From Azospira restricta (GTDB lineage Bacteria; Pseudomonadota; Gammaproteobacteria; Burkholderiales; Rhodocyclaceae): a stretch of DNA of 64,000 nt. The translations under genes were made by a program, and so were the position numbers. Positions 38,072-47,789 of the stretch are shown piece by piece; position 1 is the stretch's first letter, and every line of letters starts with the position of its first letter. Below the pieces are notes generated by a model. That model was not told the origin of the DNA. It made no database searches and saw nothing but the letters and a program-made list of their open reading frames with translations. The stretch lies in NCBI RefSeq assembly GCF_016858125.1, contig NZ_CP064781.1, positions 1,745,501 through 1,809,500 on the forward strand. Reading direction: 5' to 3'.

Positions 38072-38228
38072 CATCCTCGTCTGCCCGGTCTGCAAGGGCA
38101 ACCTCGAATACCGCAAGGCCGAGTCCGAACTCGTCTGCAAGCCCTGCAAGCTGGCCTACCCGATCCGCGACGACATCCCGGTGATGCTGGTCGACGAGGC
38201 GCGCCAGCTGCCCGCCGAGCCGGCCTGA
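38052..38228 (+). CDS. Trm112 family zinc-ribbon-like protein
   Basis: 58 residues: [20 protein letters not shown] at the start, with Cys pairs CPVC and CKPC able to bind zinc, then [18 protein letters not shown]. This is the YcaR/Trm112 family, nearly always between lpxK and kdsB. The function in bacteria is unproven; eukaryotic Trm112 activates methyltransferases. It overlaps lpxK by 20 bases and kdsB by one (TGATG), so all three are translationally coupled. Confidence 0.93.
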   Translation: MDARLLDILVCPVCKGNLEYRKAESELVCKPCKLAYPIRDDIPVMLVDEARQLPAEPA

Positions 38229-38986
38229 TGGACTTCCAGGTCGTCATCCCGGCGCGCTACGCGTCGTCGCGGCTGCCGGCGAAGCCGCTGCTCGACCTCG
38301 GCGGCAAGCCGATGGTCGTGCGCGTCGCCGAGCGCGCGGCGCTTTCCGGGGCGAGCGGCATCTGCGTCGCCACCGACCATCCCGAGGTCGAGGCGGCGGC
38401 GCGCGCGCACGGCCTCGATGTGCTGATGACGCGCGCCGACCACCCGAGCGGCACCGACCGCCTGGCCGAGGTGGTCGCGCTGAAGGGCTGGGGCGACGAT
38501 ACGCTGGTGGTCAACGTGCAGGGCGACGAGCCGCTGATCGAGCCGGAGATGATCGCGCAGACCGCGTGCCAGCTCGCCGCGAGCGGCGCCGACATCGCCA
38601 CCGTCGCGCACCCGATCGTCGACGCCGCCGACTTCTTCAACCCGAACGTGGTCAAGGTCGTCTGCCGCGAGGACGGCGATGCGCTCTACTTCTCGCGCGC
38701 GCCGATGCCGTATGCGCGCGACCACTTCGCCCGCGAGGGCGGCGGCGAGACGCTGCCCGCCGCCTTCCCGGCGCTGCGCCACGTCGGCCTCTACGCCTAC
38801 ACCGCGCGCTTCCTGAAAGCCTATGCGCGACTGGCGCCGTCGCCGCTCGAGGGCTTCGAGGCGCTCGAGCAGCTGCGCGCGCTGTGGCACGGCTACCGCA
38901 TCACCGTCGCCGTCGTCGACCACCAGCCGCCGGCGGGGGTCGACACGCCGGAAGATGCGGCGCGCGTGAGGCGTCTGTTTGCCTGA
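38228..38986 (+). CDS. kdsB: 3-deoxy-manno-octulosonate cytidylyltransferase
   Basis: 252 residues. Nucleotidyltransferase fold with [16 protein letters not shown] (about residues 5-20, CTP site), the metal/ligand segment [15 protein letters not shown] and [18 protein letters not shown], all typical of KdsB. It forms CMP-KDO for lipopolysaccharide core synthesis. It is the last gene of the lipid A/KDO operon and is followed by a large palindrome. Confidence 0.95.
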   Translation: MDFQVVIPARYASSRLPAKPLLDLGGKPMVVRVAERAALSGASGICVATDHPEVEAAARAHGLDVLMTRADHPSGTDRLAEVVALKGWGDDTLVVNVQGDEPLIEPEMIAQTACQLAASGADIATVAHPIVDAADFFNPNVVKVVCREDGDALYFSRAPMPYARDHFAREGGGETLPAAFPALRHVGLYAYTARFLKAYARLAPSPLEGFEALEQLRALWHGYRITVAVVDHQPPAGVDTPEDAARVRRLFA

Positions 38987-38992
38987 CCACAG

Positions 38993-39034
38993 GTTGCGAC
39001 CCGCGCCGCCTTGCAAGGCGGCGCGGGTCGCAAC
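38993..39034. terminator. 42-bp perfect palindrome downstream of kdsB
   Basis: GTTGCGACCCGCGCCGCCTT reads into its exact complement around a central TTGCAA, so 21 bases pair with 21 without mismatch. It begins 7 bases after the kdsB stop. No T-run follows, so if it stops transcription it does so by another mechanism; it may mainly protect the mRNA end. It could also be a dispersed repeat copy. Confidence 0.6.
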
Positions 39035-39153
39035 GAGCGTTGCTTGAGGCGCCGCCCGGCGCCGTTCCGATTCGTGGCGAGTCCCCGGCCTGCGGACGGG
39101 GACCTCACAACTGGCATCGGAAAATGCGGCGCGAATTGCCGCAAATGGTTTGA

Positions 39154-39924
<771 letters not shown>

Positions 39925-39930
39925 ACGACC

Positions 39931-41202
39931 ATGAACGCCGCCCACCGTCCGACGAATGCCTTCTACGCTCAGTCGGGCGGCGTCACGGCAGTCATCAACG
40001 CCAGCGCCTGCGGCCTCATCGAGACCGCGCGCCGGCATCCCGACCGGATCGGCAAGGTCTTCGCCGGGCGCAACGGCATCATCGGTGCGCTGACCGAAGA
40101 CCTGATCGACACCAGCCACGAATCCGACGCCGACATCGCCCGCCTGCGCCACACGCCGGGCGGCGCCTTCGGTTCCTGCCGCTACAAGCTGAAGGGGCTC
40201 GACCAGCACCGCGTGCAGTACGAACGCCTGATCGAGGTGTTCCGCGCGCACGACATCGGCTACTTCTTCTACAACGGCGGCAACGATTCGATGGACACCG
40301 CATGGAAGGTGTCGCAGCTGTCCGAGACGATGGGCTATCCGCTGGCCTGCATCGGCATCCCGAAGACGGTCGACAACGACCTGCCGCACACCGACAGCTG
40401 CCCGGGCTTCGGCTCGGTCGCCAAGTACGTCGCCACCTCGATGCGCGAGGCCGGCCTCGACGTCGCGTCGATGGCGGCGACCTCGACCAAGATCTTCGTG
40501 ATGGAGGTGATGGGTCGCCACGCCGGCTGGATCACCGCCGCCTGCGGGCTGGCCAGCGAGGCCGCCGACGAGCCGCCGCACCTGCTGCTGTTCCCCGAGA
40601 TCCCGTTCGCCGAGGCGGCCTTCCTCGCCCGCGTCGAGGACTGCGTCAAGCGCTTCGGCTACTGCGCGATCGCGGTTTCCGAGGGGCTGCACGATGCCGA
40701 CGGGCGCTTCCTGTCCGACATGGGGACGCGGGACGCCTTCGGTCACGCGCAGCTGGGCGGCGTCGGCCAGGTCGTCGCGCAATTGATCCGCGACCGTCTC
40801 GGCTACAAGTACCACTGGGCGCTGCCCGACTACCTGCAGCGCTCGGCCCGCCACCTGGCGTCGAAGACCGACGTCGAGCAGGCCTACGCCCTCGGCAGGG
40901 CGGCGGTCGAGCTGGCGCTGGCCGGCCGCCATGGCGTGATGCCGGGCATCGTGCGCACCGCCGATGCGCCGTATGCCTGGGAGATCGGCGTCGCCGAGCT
41001 GAAGGACGTCGCCAACGTCGAACGCAAGATGCCGCGCGAGTTCATCAGCGCGGACGGTTTCCATATAACAGACAGGTGCCGCGCCTATCTCGCGCCGCTG
41101 ATCGCCGGCGAGGATGTGCCGCCGTCGCGCAACGGACTGCCGGATTACGTGCGCCTGAAAAACATCGCCGTGCCGAGGTGTCTGGAGGTTTTCACGGTCT
41201 AG
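39931..41202 (+). CDS. pfp: Pyrophosphate-dependent 6-phosphofructokinase
   Basis: 423 residues. The phosphate-donor motif is YNGGNDSMDTAWK (GGNDS instead of the ATP-type GGDGS pattern), and IPKTVDNDL, where Lys replaces the Gly of ATP enzymes, marks PPi use. SMREAGLDVASMAATSTKIF and the MGRHAGWI sugar-phosphate motif follow. The enzyme is reversible and interconverts fructose 6-phosphate and fructose 1,6-bisphosphate with PPi. It lies directly between adk and the membrane pyrophosphatase gene. Confidence 0.94.
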   Translation: MNAAHRPTNAFYAQSGGVTAVINASACGLIETARRHPDRIGKVFAGRNGIIGALTEDLIDTSHESDADIARLRHTPGGAFGSCRYKLKGLDQHRVQYERLIEVFRAHDIGYFFYNGGNDSMDTAWKVSQLSETMGYPLACIGIPKTVDNDLPHTDSCPGFGSVAKYVATSMREAGLDVASMAATSTKIFVMEVMGRHAGWITAACGLASEAADEPPHLLLFPEIPFAEAAFLARVEDCVKRFGYCAIAVSEGLHDADGRFLSDMGTRDAFGHAQLGGVGQVVAQLIRDRLGYKYHWALPDYLQRSARHLASKTDVEQAYALGRAAVELALAGRHGVMPGIVRTADAPYAWEIGVAELKDVANVERKMPREFISADGFHITDRCRAYLAPLIAGEDVPPSRNGLPDYVRLKNIAVPRCLEVFTV

Positions 41203-41349
41203 CACACGATCAGCACGGGGCGCCGGGGGGAGAGTCGGCGTCGGCAAGGCAGGTTTGTTTCACTAGTTCCATCTATGTAGGGCAAACCGATCCGCAGGCG
41301 GCGACCAAGCCGCCGAGGGTCTGAGCAATCTAACCGGAGGGAGTTGTTC

Positions 41350-43407
41350 ATGTCAGTAGCATTGATGCTTGCATTGGGGTGCGCCGTGCTGGCCGTGGTC
41401 TACGGCTGGCTGTCCAGTAGTCAAATCCTCAGCATGTCCGCCGGCAACGAGCGCATGCAGGAAATCGCCAAGGCGGTCCAGGAAGGGGCGTCCGCCTATC
41501 TCGCCCGGCAGTACAAGACCATCGCCATCGTCGGCGGCCTGCTGTTCCTGGTCATCGGCTTCGTGCCGAAGCTCGGCTGGGATACCGCGTTCGGTTTCCT
41601 GATCGGTGCCGTGCTCTCGGGGGCGGCCGGTTTCATCGGCATGAACGTCTCGGTGCGCGCCAACGTGCGTACCGCCGAAGCGGCGCGCGGCGGCATCGCG
41701 CCGGCGCTCGACGTCGCCTTCAAGGGCGGTGCGATCACCGGCATGCTCGTCGTCGGCCTCGGCCTCCTGGGCGTCGCCGGCTACTACGCGGTGCTGAAGA
41801 TGATGAACGGCGCCAACGCCGACCTGCACCACATGATCGAGCCGCTGATCGGCCTCGCCTTCGGTTCCTCGCTGATCTCGATCTTCGCCCGTTTGGGCGG
41901 CGGCATCTTCACCAAGGGCGCCGACGTCGGCGCCGACCTGGTCGGCAAGGTCGAGGCCGGCATTCCGGAAGACGACCCGCGCAACCCGGCGGTGATCGCC
42001 GACAACGTCGGCGACAACGTCGGCGACTGCGCCGGCATGGCCGCCGACCTGTTCGAGACCTACGCCGTGACCGTGGTCGCGACGATGGTACTCGCCGCGC
42101 TGGTGATCAAGACCTCGCCGGGCCTCGGCGAGAACCTGCTGCTCTACCCGCTGGCCCTGGGCGGCGTCTCGATCATCGCGTCGATCGTCGGCTGCATGTT
42201 CGTCAAGGCCACCGAGGGCGGCAAGATCATGTCCGCGCTCTACCGCGGGCTGGCCGTCGCCGGCGTGCTGGCGCTGGTCGCCTACTACCCGATCACCGCC
42301 TGGCTGATCGGCGCCGGCGATCCTGCCGCCAAGATCACGACGATGAGCATGTTCGGCTGCGCGATCGTCGGCCTCCTGCTGACCGCGGCGCTGGTGTGGA
42401 TCACCGAGTACTACACCGGCACCGACTACGCGCCGGTGAAGCACGTCGCCTCGTCGTGCCAGACCGGCCACGCGACCAACATCATCGCCGGCATCGGCGT
42501 CTCGATGAAGGCCTGCGCGCTGCCGGTGATCTCGGTGTGCGCGTCGATCTACGTCGCCTACGCGCTCGGCGGCCTGTTCGGCATCGCCATCGCCGCCACC
42601 TCGATGCTGTCGATGGCCGGCATCGTCGTCGCGCTCGACGCCTACGGTCCGATCACCGACAACGCCGGCGGCATCGCCGAGATGGCGGGTCTGCCGAAGG
42701 AGGTGCGCGACGTCACCGATCCGCTCGACGCCGTCGGCAACACCACCAAGGCGGTGACCAAGGGCTACGCGATCGGCTCCGCCGGCCTCGCCGCGCTGGT
42801 GCTCTTCGCCGACTACACGCACGGCCTGGAAGCGGCCGGCCTGAAGGGCATCACCTTCGACCTCTCCAACCACATGGTGATCATCGGCCTGTTCATCGGC
42901 GGCCTGATTCCCTACCTGTTCGCCGCGATGGCGATGGAGGCGGTCGGCCGCTCGGCCGGCGCGGTGGTCGTCGAAGTGCGCCGCCAGTTCAAGGAGATCG
43001 CCGGCATCATGGAAGGCACGGCCAAGCCCGACTACTCGCGCGCGGTCGACATGCTGACCGTGGCGGCGATCAAGGAGATGATGATCCCGTCGATCCTGCC
43101 GGTCGCGGTGCCGATCGTCGTCGGCCTCGCCCTCGGCCCGCAGGCGCTCGGCGGCGTGCTGGTCGGCACCATCGTCACCGGCCTCTTCGTCGCGATCTCG
43201 ATGACCACCGGCGGCGGCGCCTGGGACAACGCGAAGAAGTACATCGAGGACGGCCACTTCGGCGGCAAGGGCTCGGAGGCGCACAAGGCGGCCGTCACCG
43301 GCGACACCGTCGGCGACCCGTACAAGGACACCGCCGGCCCGGCGGTGAACCCGCTGATCAAGATCATCAACCTCGTTGCGCTGCTGATCGTGCCGCTGAT
43401 GGCCTGA
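41350..43407 (+). CDS. hppA: Membrane-bound proton-translocating pyrophosphatase, K+-independent type
   Basis: 685 residues from ATG 41350; the TTG six bases earlier abuts GGAGGGAG and is less likely. About 16 membrane segments. PPi/Mg-binding loops are [20 protein letters not shown] with [28 protein letters not shown] and a C-terminal [18 protein letters not shown]. In [17 protein letters not shown], Lys follows GNTT and Thr is three places on, the pair that marks K+-independent H+ pumps. It couples PPi hydrolysis to proton export. Confidence 0.96.
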   Translation: MSVALMLALGCAVLAVVYGWLSSSQILSMSAGNERMQEIAKAVQEGASAYLARQYKTIAIVGGLLFLVIGFVPKLGWDTAFGFLIGAVLSGAAGFIGMNVSVRANVRTAEAARGGIAPALDVAFKGGAITGMLVVGLGLLGVAGYYAVLKMMNGANADLHHMIEPLIGLAFGSSLISIFARLGGGIFTKGADVGADLVGKVEAGIPEDDPRNPAVIADNVGDNVGDCAGMAADLFETYAVTVVATMVLAALVIKTSPGLGENLLLYPLALGGVSIIASIVGCMFVKATEGGKIMSALYRGLAVAGVLALVAYYPITAWLIGAGDPAAKITTMSMFGCAIVGLLLTAALVWITEYYTGTDYAPVKHVASSCQTGHATNIIAGIGVSMKACALPVISVCASIYVAYALGGLFGIAIAATSMLSMAGIVVALDAYGPITDNAGGIAEMAGLPKEVRDVTDPLDAVGNTTKAVTKGYAIGSAGLAALVLFADYTHGLEAAGLKGITFDLSNHMVIIGLFIGGLIPYLFAAMAMEAVGRSAGAVVVEVRRQFKEIAGIMEGTAKPDYSRAVDMLTVAAIKEMMIPSILPVAVPIVVGLALGPQALGGVLVGTIVTGLFVAISMTTGGGAWDNAKKYIEDGHFGGKGSEAHKAAVTGDTVGDPYKDTAGPAVNPLIKIINLVALLIVPLMA

Positions 43408-43432
43408 TCGAGGCGGTCGCTGCAAAGCGAAC

Positions 43433-43458
43433 GGGGCAGCCGCGGCTGCCCCGTTTTT
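43433..43458 (+). terminator. Intrinsic terminator after hppA
   Basis: GGGGCAGCC and GGCTGCCCC form a 9-bp stem with a 2-base centre (43433-43452), followed by G and five T residues, 25 bases after the hppA stop. Confidence 0.85.
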
Positions 43459-43476
43459 CTTGGCGTTGCGCGAGGG

Positions 43477-44106
43477 TCAGGGCATCACGTTCGGGTTCAG
43501 CGTGTAGGTCCCGGTGAGGCTCGCCTGGCCGAGGATGTGGCCGGCCATCGCGTCGCGCACCTGCTGCCCGGTGAACTTCCCGGCCACCGGCAGCCGCTCG
43601 ACGTCGAGCGCGAAGACGGTGAATACGTAACGATGGCGGATTTCGTCGTTCCACGGCGGGCAGGGGCCATCGTAGCCGTAGTAGTCGCCGGACATGTCGC
43701 CATCGCCGGCGAACCAGCCGGTGTAGTCGTTGATCCCCTGGCGGGTGCCGTGCGGTGCCGCCGGACCGGCCTTGCCGCGCGGCGTGACGTCGGCCGAGAA
43801 CTCGCCGGCGGCGATCTGCGTCAGCGTCGGCGGCAGGTCGATGAGCACCCAGTGGAAGAAGTCGACGCGCGGCAGCGAAGCGGGGACGCTGCGCCCCTCC
43901 TGATTCACATCGTCGCCCTTGCTCGGCACGTCCGGGTCGTGGCAGATCAGCGCGAACGAGCGCGTGCCGGCGGGAAGGTCCGACCACGACAACTGCGGGT
44001 TGCGGTTGGCGCCGAGGCAGACGTGGTGTGCCGGGTCGGGGGTGCAGAAGGCGAATTCGCCGGGAATCTTCTCGTTGTCGGCAAAACTGGCGCTGCTGAG
44101 CTTCAT
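43477..44106 (-). CDS. YbhB/YbcL family (PEBP-like) protein
   Basis: 209 residues. Phosphatidylethanolamine-binding-protein fold with NPQLSWSDLPAGTRSFALIC (about residues 37-56), HDPDVPSKGD and FFHWVLIDLPPTLTQI; the final GPCPPWNDEIRHRYVFTVFA block includes the family His/Arg residues. There is no signal peptide, unlike periplasmic YbcL. Bacterial members have no agreed role. It may be cotranscribed with murJ, which lies upstream 18 bases away on the same strand. Confidence 0.9.
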   Translation of the reverse strand: MKLSSASFADNEKIPGEFAFCTPDPAHHVCLGANRNPQLSWSDLPAGTRSFALICHDPDVPSKGDDVNQEGRSVPASLPRVDFFHWVLIDLPPTLTQIAAGEFSADVTPRGKAGPAAPHGTRQGINDYTGWFAGDGDMSGDYYGYDGPCPPWNDEIRHRYVFTVFALDVERLPVAGKFTGQQVRDAMAGHILGQASLTGTYTLNPNVMP

Positions 44107-44124
44107 CGTCTCCTCCTTCGTCGG

Positions 44125-45666
44125 TTATGCTGCCCGCCGCCGGAAGTCGCGCAGGCGGAATCCCAATCCCCACAGTGTAGCGAAATAGGCGGCGGCGCCG
44201 AAGACAACCAGCGCGGCGAGGCGCAGCACGCGCTCGGCGACGCCGAAGCGCAGCCAGTCCGCCTCGTTGCCGATGGCCAGCCACAGTCCGCCGGCCATCA
44301 CCGCGAGGGCCAGCACGAGCTTCAGGTAGAAGCGTGGCCAGCCCGGCTGCGGGCGGTAGATCGCCGCGCGGCGCAGTCCGCGATAGAGCAGCCCGGCGTT
44401 TACGCAGGCGGCCAGCCCGATCGCCAGCGCCAGTCCGGCGTGCCTGAGGCCCAGCCCCCAGGCGAAGGCGACGTTCATCGCCTGCGTCGCCAACAGCGAG
44501 ATGATCGCGATGCGCACCGGCGTGCGGATATCCTGGCGCGCATAGAAGCCGGGGGCGAGCACCTTGACCAGGATCAGGCCGAGCAGGCCCAGGCTGTAGG
44601 CGACCAGTGCCGAGCGCGTCTGCAGCACGTCGTGCTCGGTGAAGGCGCCGTGGAAGAACAGCGTGGCGATCAGCGGCACCGCCAGCAGCGCCAGCGCCAG
44701 CGCCGCCGGCGCCGCGAGCAGCAGTGTCAGGCGCAGGCCCCAGTCGAGCAGCTGCGAGTATTCCTCGTGCCGGTCGCCGGCGTGGTATTTCGACAGCGAG
44801 GGCAGCAGGATGGTCCCCAGCGCGACGCCGAGCATGCCCGACGGAAACTCCATCAGGCGGTCGGCGTAATACAGCCAGGAGACGCTGCCGGGTCCGAGAA
44901 AGGAGGCGAAGATGGTGTTGATCAGGAGGCTCACCTGCGACACCGAGACGCCGAGCAGCGCCGGCGCCATCAGCAGCAGGACGCGGCGCACGCCTTCGTC
45001 CCGCCAGTCGAGCGAAAAGCGCGGCAGCATGCCGATGCGCGACAGCGCCGGCAGTTGCAGCGCCAGCTGCAGCACGCCGCCGGCGAAGACTGCCCAGCCC
45101 AGCGCCAGCACCGGCGGATCGAACCAGGGTGCGGCGAACAGCGCCATGACGATGAACGCGACATTGAGCAGCACCGGCGTGAACGCCGGCAGCGCGAAGC
45201 GGCTCCAGGTGTTGAGGATGCCGCCGGCGAGCGCCACCAGCGACATGAACAATATGTAGGGGAAGGTGATCCGCGTCAGCGTCACCGTCAGCTCGAACTT
45301 GTCGGCGTCGGCGGCGAAGCCGGGCGCCGAGATATAGACCAGGATCGGCGCGGCGACGGTGCCGAGCGCGGTGACCGCGAGCAGTACGAGGAAGAGCAGC
45401 GTGGCGACGTGGTCGACCAGGCGTTTGGTCTCCGTTTCGCCGCGCTTGTTGCGGTATTCGCCGAGGATCGGCACGAAGGCCTGCGCGAAGGCGCCCTCGG
45501 CGAACAGCCGGCGCAGCAGGTTGGGCAGCTTGAAGGCAACGAAGAAGGCGTCGGTGGCGAGGCCGGCGCCGAAAGTGCGGGCGATCACGAAATCCCGCAC
45601 GAATCCGAGGATGCGCGACAGCAGCGTCATGCCGCTGACGGTGACGAGGGCCTTGAGCAGGTTCAT
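44125..45666 (-). CDS. murJ: Lipid II flippase
   Basis: 513 residues with about 14 membrane segments of the MVF/MATE-like fold. N-terminal signature [20 protein letters not shown] and conserved Arg residues in this region, plus [19 protein letters not shown]. It moves lipid II across the inner membrane for peptidoglycan synthesis. The start at 45666 was chosen because family members begin MNLLKAL; an upstream in-frame start would cross the rpsT promoter. Divergent from rpsT, a common betaproteobacterial arrangement. Confidence 0.95.
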   Translation of the reverse strand: MNLLKALVTVSGMTLLSRILGFVRDFVIARTFGAGLATDAFFVAFKLPNLLRRLFAEGAFAQAFVPILGEYRNKRGETETKRLVDHVATLLFLVLLAVTALGTVAAPILVYISAPGFAADADKFELTVTLTRITFPYILFMSLVALAGGILNTWSRFALPAFTPVLLNVAFIVMALFAAPWFDPPVLALGWAVFAGGVLQLALQLPALSRIGMLPRFSLDWRDEGVRRVLLLMAPALLGVSVSQVSLLINTIFASFLGPGSVSWLYYADRLMEFPSGMLGVALGTILLPSLSKYHAGDRHEEYSQLLDWGLRLTLLLAAPAALALALLAVPLIATLFFHGAFTEHDVLQTRSALVAYSLGLLGLILVKVLAPGFYARQDIRTPVRIAIISLLATQAMNVAFAWGLGLRHAGLALAIGLAACVNAGLLYRGLRRAAIYRPQPGWPRFYLKLVLALAVMAGGLWLAIGNEADWLRFGVAERVLRLAALVVFGAAAYFATLWGLGFRLRDFRRRAA

Positions 45667-45711
45667 GGGGGCGAATGTTAGCACGCGGGAATGGCGGCCT
45701 TCCCGGTGGAC

Positions 45712-45740
45712 TTGCATTGCCGGCGGGCGGTCCGTATAAT
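45712..45740 (+). promoter_or_regulatory. Sigma-70 promoter of rpsT
   Basis: TTGCAT (-35) and a consensus TATAAT (-10) separated by 17 bases, ending 45 bases before the rpsT ATG. Confidence 0.85.
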
Positions 45741-45785
45741 CGCGCGTTTTCGATTGTCACCCACGACTTTTTAGGAACTGAATCA

Positions 45786-46052
45786 ATGGCCAACAGCGCT
45801 CAAGCACGCAAGCGTGCCCGTCAAGCCGACAAGCAACGCGCCCACAATGCCAGCCTGCGCTCGACCCTGCGCACTGCGATCAAGCGCGTGCAAAAGGCGA
45901 TCGGCGCCGGCGACAAGGCGGCGGCCCAGACGGTTTACCAGGAATCGGTCGCCGTTCTCGACCGCATCGCCGACAAGAAGATCATCCACAAGAACAAGGC
46001 TTCGCGCCACAAGAGCCGCCTGTCGGCCCAGATCAAGGCCCTCGCCGCCTGA
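45786..46052 (+). CDS. rpsT: 30S ribosomal protein S20
   Basis: 88 residues, very basic. [20 protein letters not shown], the internal [17 protein letters not shown] and C-terminal [17 protein letters not shown] are typical of S20, which binds 16S rRNA. TAGGA is upstream of the ATG. Monocistronic between its own promoter and terminator. Confidence 0.98.
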   Translation: MANSAQARKRARQADKQRAHNASLRSTLRTAIKRVQKAIGAGDKAAAQTVYQESVAVLDRIADKKIIHKNKASRHKSRLSAQIKALAA

Positions 46053-46074
46053 GCGACGACCCGGTCCAGCGAAA

Positions 46075-46098
46075 ACGGCGCCCGCGGGCGCCGTTTTT
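46075..46098. terminator. Terminator after rpsT, possibly bidirectional
   Basis: ACGGCGCCC and GGGCGCCGT form a 9-bp stem with a GC centre, with T residues on the right and A residues on the left, so it can also end transcription of the minus-strand DUF3579 gene. Confidence 0.85.
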
Positions 46099-46133
46099 CG
46101 TTGTCTGCCAGCCGTTTCGGCGACGGGGACGGA

Positions 46134-46427
46134 TCAGGGTTCGATCGGGCAGACGCCGGAAATGATCTGCAGGTTGTTGTCGTTGGCGAAGTTGAGCAGG
46201 AAACGGTAGGCCATCGGCTCCACTTCCTGCAGCCGGCCGTCGACGAAGACCGCCTTGTCGCCGTTGTAGTCGCCCGGGCCGACGTAGGGCGAGTACTTCA
46301 TCTTCTTTTCGGCGCCGAAGGCCGACATCACGCCGCACAGGCGTTCGGCCCAATCGCTGGGTCGAAATTTCTTTCCGTCCTGGGTGAGCCCGACAATGAT
46401 GAAGGTGGTGCTGAGCGGATCGGTCAT
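46134..46427 (-). CDS. DUF3579 family protein
   Basis: 97 residues, soluble. FIIVGLTQDGKKFRPSDWAE at the start and PMAYRFLLNFANDNNLQII near the end are the features of DUF3579, a small betaproteobacterial family commonly encoded near rpsT and argF. Function is unknown. Confidence 0.85.
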   Translation of the reverse strand: MTDPLSTTFIIVGLTQDGKKFRPSDWAERLCGVMSAFGAEKKMKYSPYVGPGDYNGDKAVFVDGRLQEVEPMAYRFLLNFANDNNLQIISGVCPIEP

Positions 46428-46571
46428 GTCTCGGCGGCGGTGCCTTGAATTATTGTCCTGGCGCTCGCGCGCTTGGTGTTCTGCGAACGCGGCGATTCTA
46501 CCAGAAAGCCGGGCAGCGCGCCGCTGGTCTTACCAATGACGGGGTCGGTCGATAAGAATCAATGGGCTGCG

Positions 46572-46600
46572 TTGCATTCTTAGAATTAGCTACATATACT
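46572..46600 (+). promoter_or_regulatory. Sigma-70-like promoter for the 75-residue gene
   Basis: TTGCAT and TATACT with 17 bases between, 30 bases before the ATG at 46631. The DNA is AT-rich here, in contrast to its surroundings. The rest of 46428-46571 shows no gene. Confidence 0.75.
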
Positions 46601-46630
46601 GGCCCTATCTGATTGACGGCTGGAGGTTTT

Positions 46631-46858
46631 ATGCATGCCCCGGTTAGCATGAAGTACGGCTTCCGCATCCGCACGCGCTCGGGAGCGATCGTCGACAACC
46701 TGATGATCTTCGGCCGCGACGACTCCGAGGCCGAGCGCAAGCTGCGTCAGATGTACATGGGTTGCGAAATCCTCGAGCGGCGCAATGTCGCCAGCGGCGG
46801 CCCGCGTTCCAGTCCGATCAGCTACGAGGACGTGGTGGACCTGATCTCCGGCCATTGA
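46631..46858 (+). CDS. Conserved-looking small protein of unknown function
   Basis: 75 residues. GGAGG sits 4-8 bases ahead of the ATG; ATG 46649 (MKYGFRIRTRSGA) is an alternative. The sequence KYGFRIRTRSGAIVDNLMIF, then GRDDSEAERKLRQMYMGCEI, looks like a compact alpha/beta fold with no membrane part. I recognise no family. A near-consensus promoter implies real expression. It ends 8 bases from the convergent parA gene. Confidence 0.75.
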   Translation: MHAPVSMKYGFRIRTRSGAIVDNLMIFGRDDSEAERKLRQMYMGCEILERRNVASGGPRSSPISYEDVVDLISGH

Positions 46859-46866
46859 CGCCGGCG

Positions 46867-47631
46867 CTAGCGGAAGAAGCCCTGCTCCTTCAGTTCCTCG
46901 TAGAGCGCGAGGTAGTCCTTGGCGCCGCTGCTGGCAGCGCTGTGCGCGAAGACGTCGCGCTGCAGCGACGGGCTTTCCGCGACCGCGACGTTCTCGCCGA
47001 TCACCGTCTCGCACACTTCCATGCCGTACAGCGCGGTCAGCCGGTCGCGCACGTCCTGGCTCATCCGCCGGCGACGGTCGAAGCGGGTCAGCACGTAGCG
47101 TCGCTGGACGCGGCGCTTCAGTACCGGTTCGAGGATTTCGAGCGTCCGCGTCATCTGCTCCGCCGCCTTCAGCGACAGGTAGTCGGTGGATACCGGCACC
47201 AGCAGGTAGTCGCAGGCGAACAGCGCGTTCAGCGATAGCACGCCGACGTAGGGGCAGCAGTCGAGAAACAGCGTGCGCCCGGGAGTCCTGCTTTCCAGCG
47301 CGTCAAAACCGACGCGCAGCTTGTTGAGGATGGCCGGGCCCTTGCCGAAGATCGAGTCGACCTTGATCAGCTGCTGGTGCGAGGGGATCAGCGTCCCCAG
47401 TCCCTGCCAGTCGAGCTCGAGCTCGTCCAGCGTCCTCAGGTCCTGGTAGAAGGCGAACAGGCTTTGCTGCGAGTCCTGCGGCGGCGCGCCGAAGACCCCC
47501 GAAAGGTGGCATTGCGGGTCGAGGTCGACGAGGAGCGGGGCGCCGCCGTCGCGGCTGACGGCGGCCGCAAGATTGAGTGCGGTGGTGGTCTTGCCGACGC
47601 CGCCCTTCTGATTGAATACCGCGATGCGCAT
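46867..47631 (-). CDS. ParA family ATPase
   Basis: 254 residues from ATG 47631 (the TTG before it is too close to GGGAG). Deviant Walker A KGGVGKTTTALNLAAAV (about residues 9-25), LVDLDPQCHLSGVF, and LFLDCCPYVGVLSLNAL with DYLLVPVSTDYLSLKAAEQM. This fits ParA/MinD-type ATPases that position cargo on the nucleoid or pole. No parB, parS or chemotaxis/pilus partner is next to it, so its cargo is unknown. The Cys pair replacing the usual PP after LDC is slightly unusual. Confidence 0.88.
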   Translation of the reverse strand: MRIAVFNQKGGVGKTTTALNLAAAVSRDGGAPLLVDLDPQCHLSGVFGAPPQDSQQSLFAFYQDLRTLDELELDWQGLGTLIPSHQQLIKVDSIFGKGPAILNKLRVGFDALESRTPGRTLFLDCCPYVGVLSLNALFACDYLLVPVSTDYLSLKAAEQMTRTLEILEPVLKRRVQRRYVLTRFDRRRRMSQDVRDRLTALYGMEVCETVIGENVAVAESPSLQRDVFAHSAASSGAKDYLALYEELKEQGFFR

Positions 47632-47789
47632 CAAGGCTCCCGGCGCCCCGTCGTATATACAAGGCGCTATTTTTCCCTTAACATTCCACCCCTTGCAAGA
47701 CCGGCGCCGCGGTGTTTCCGCCGTGCCGAGTGACCCGGCGGCGCCAGCCGCCGTTTCAGTTTTTGGCCTCGTAAAAAGGCAGGCTCATT

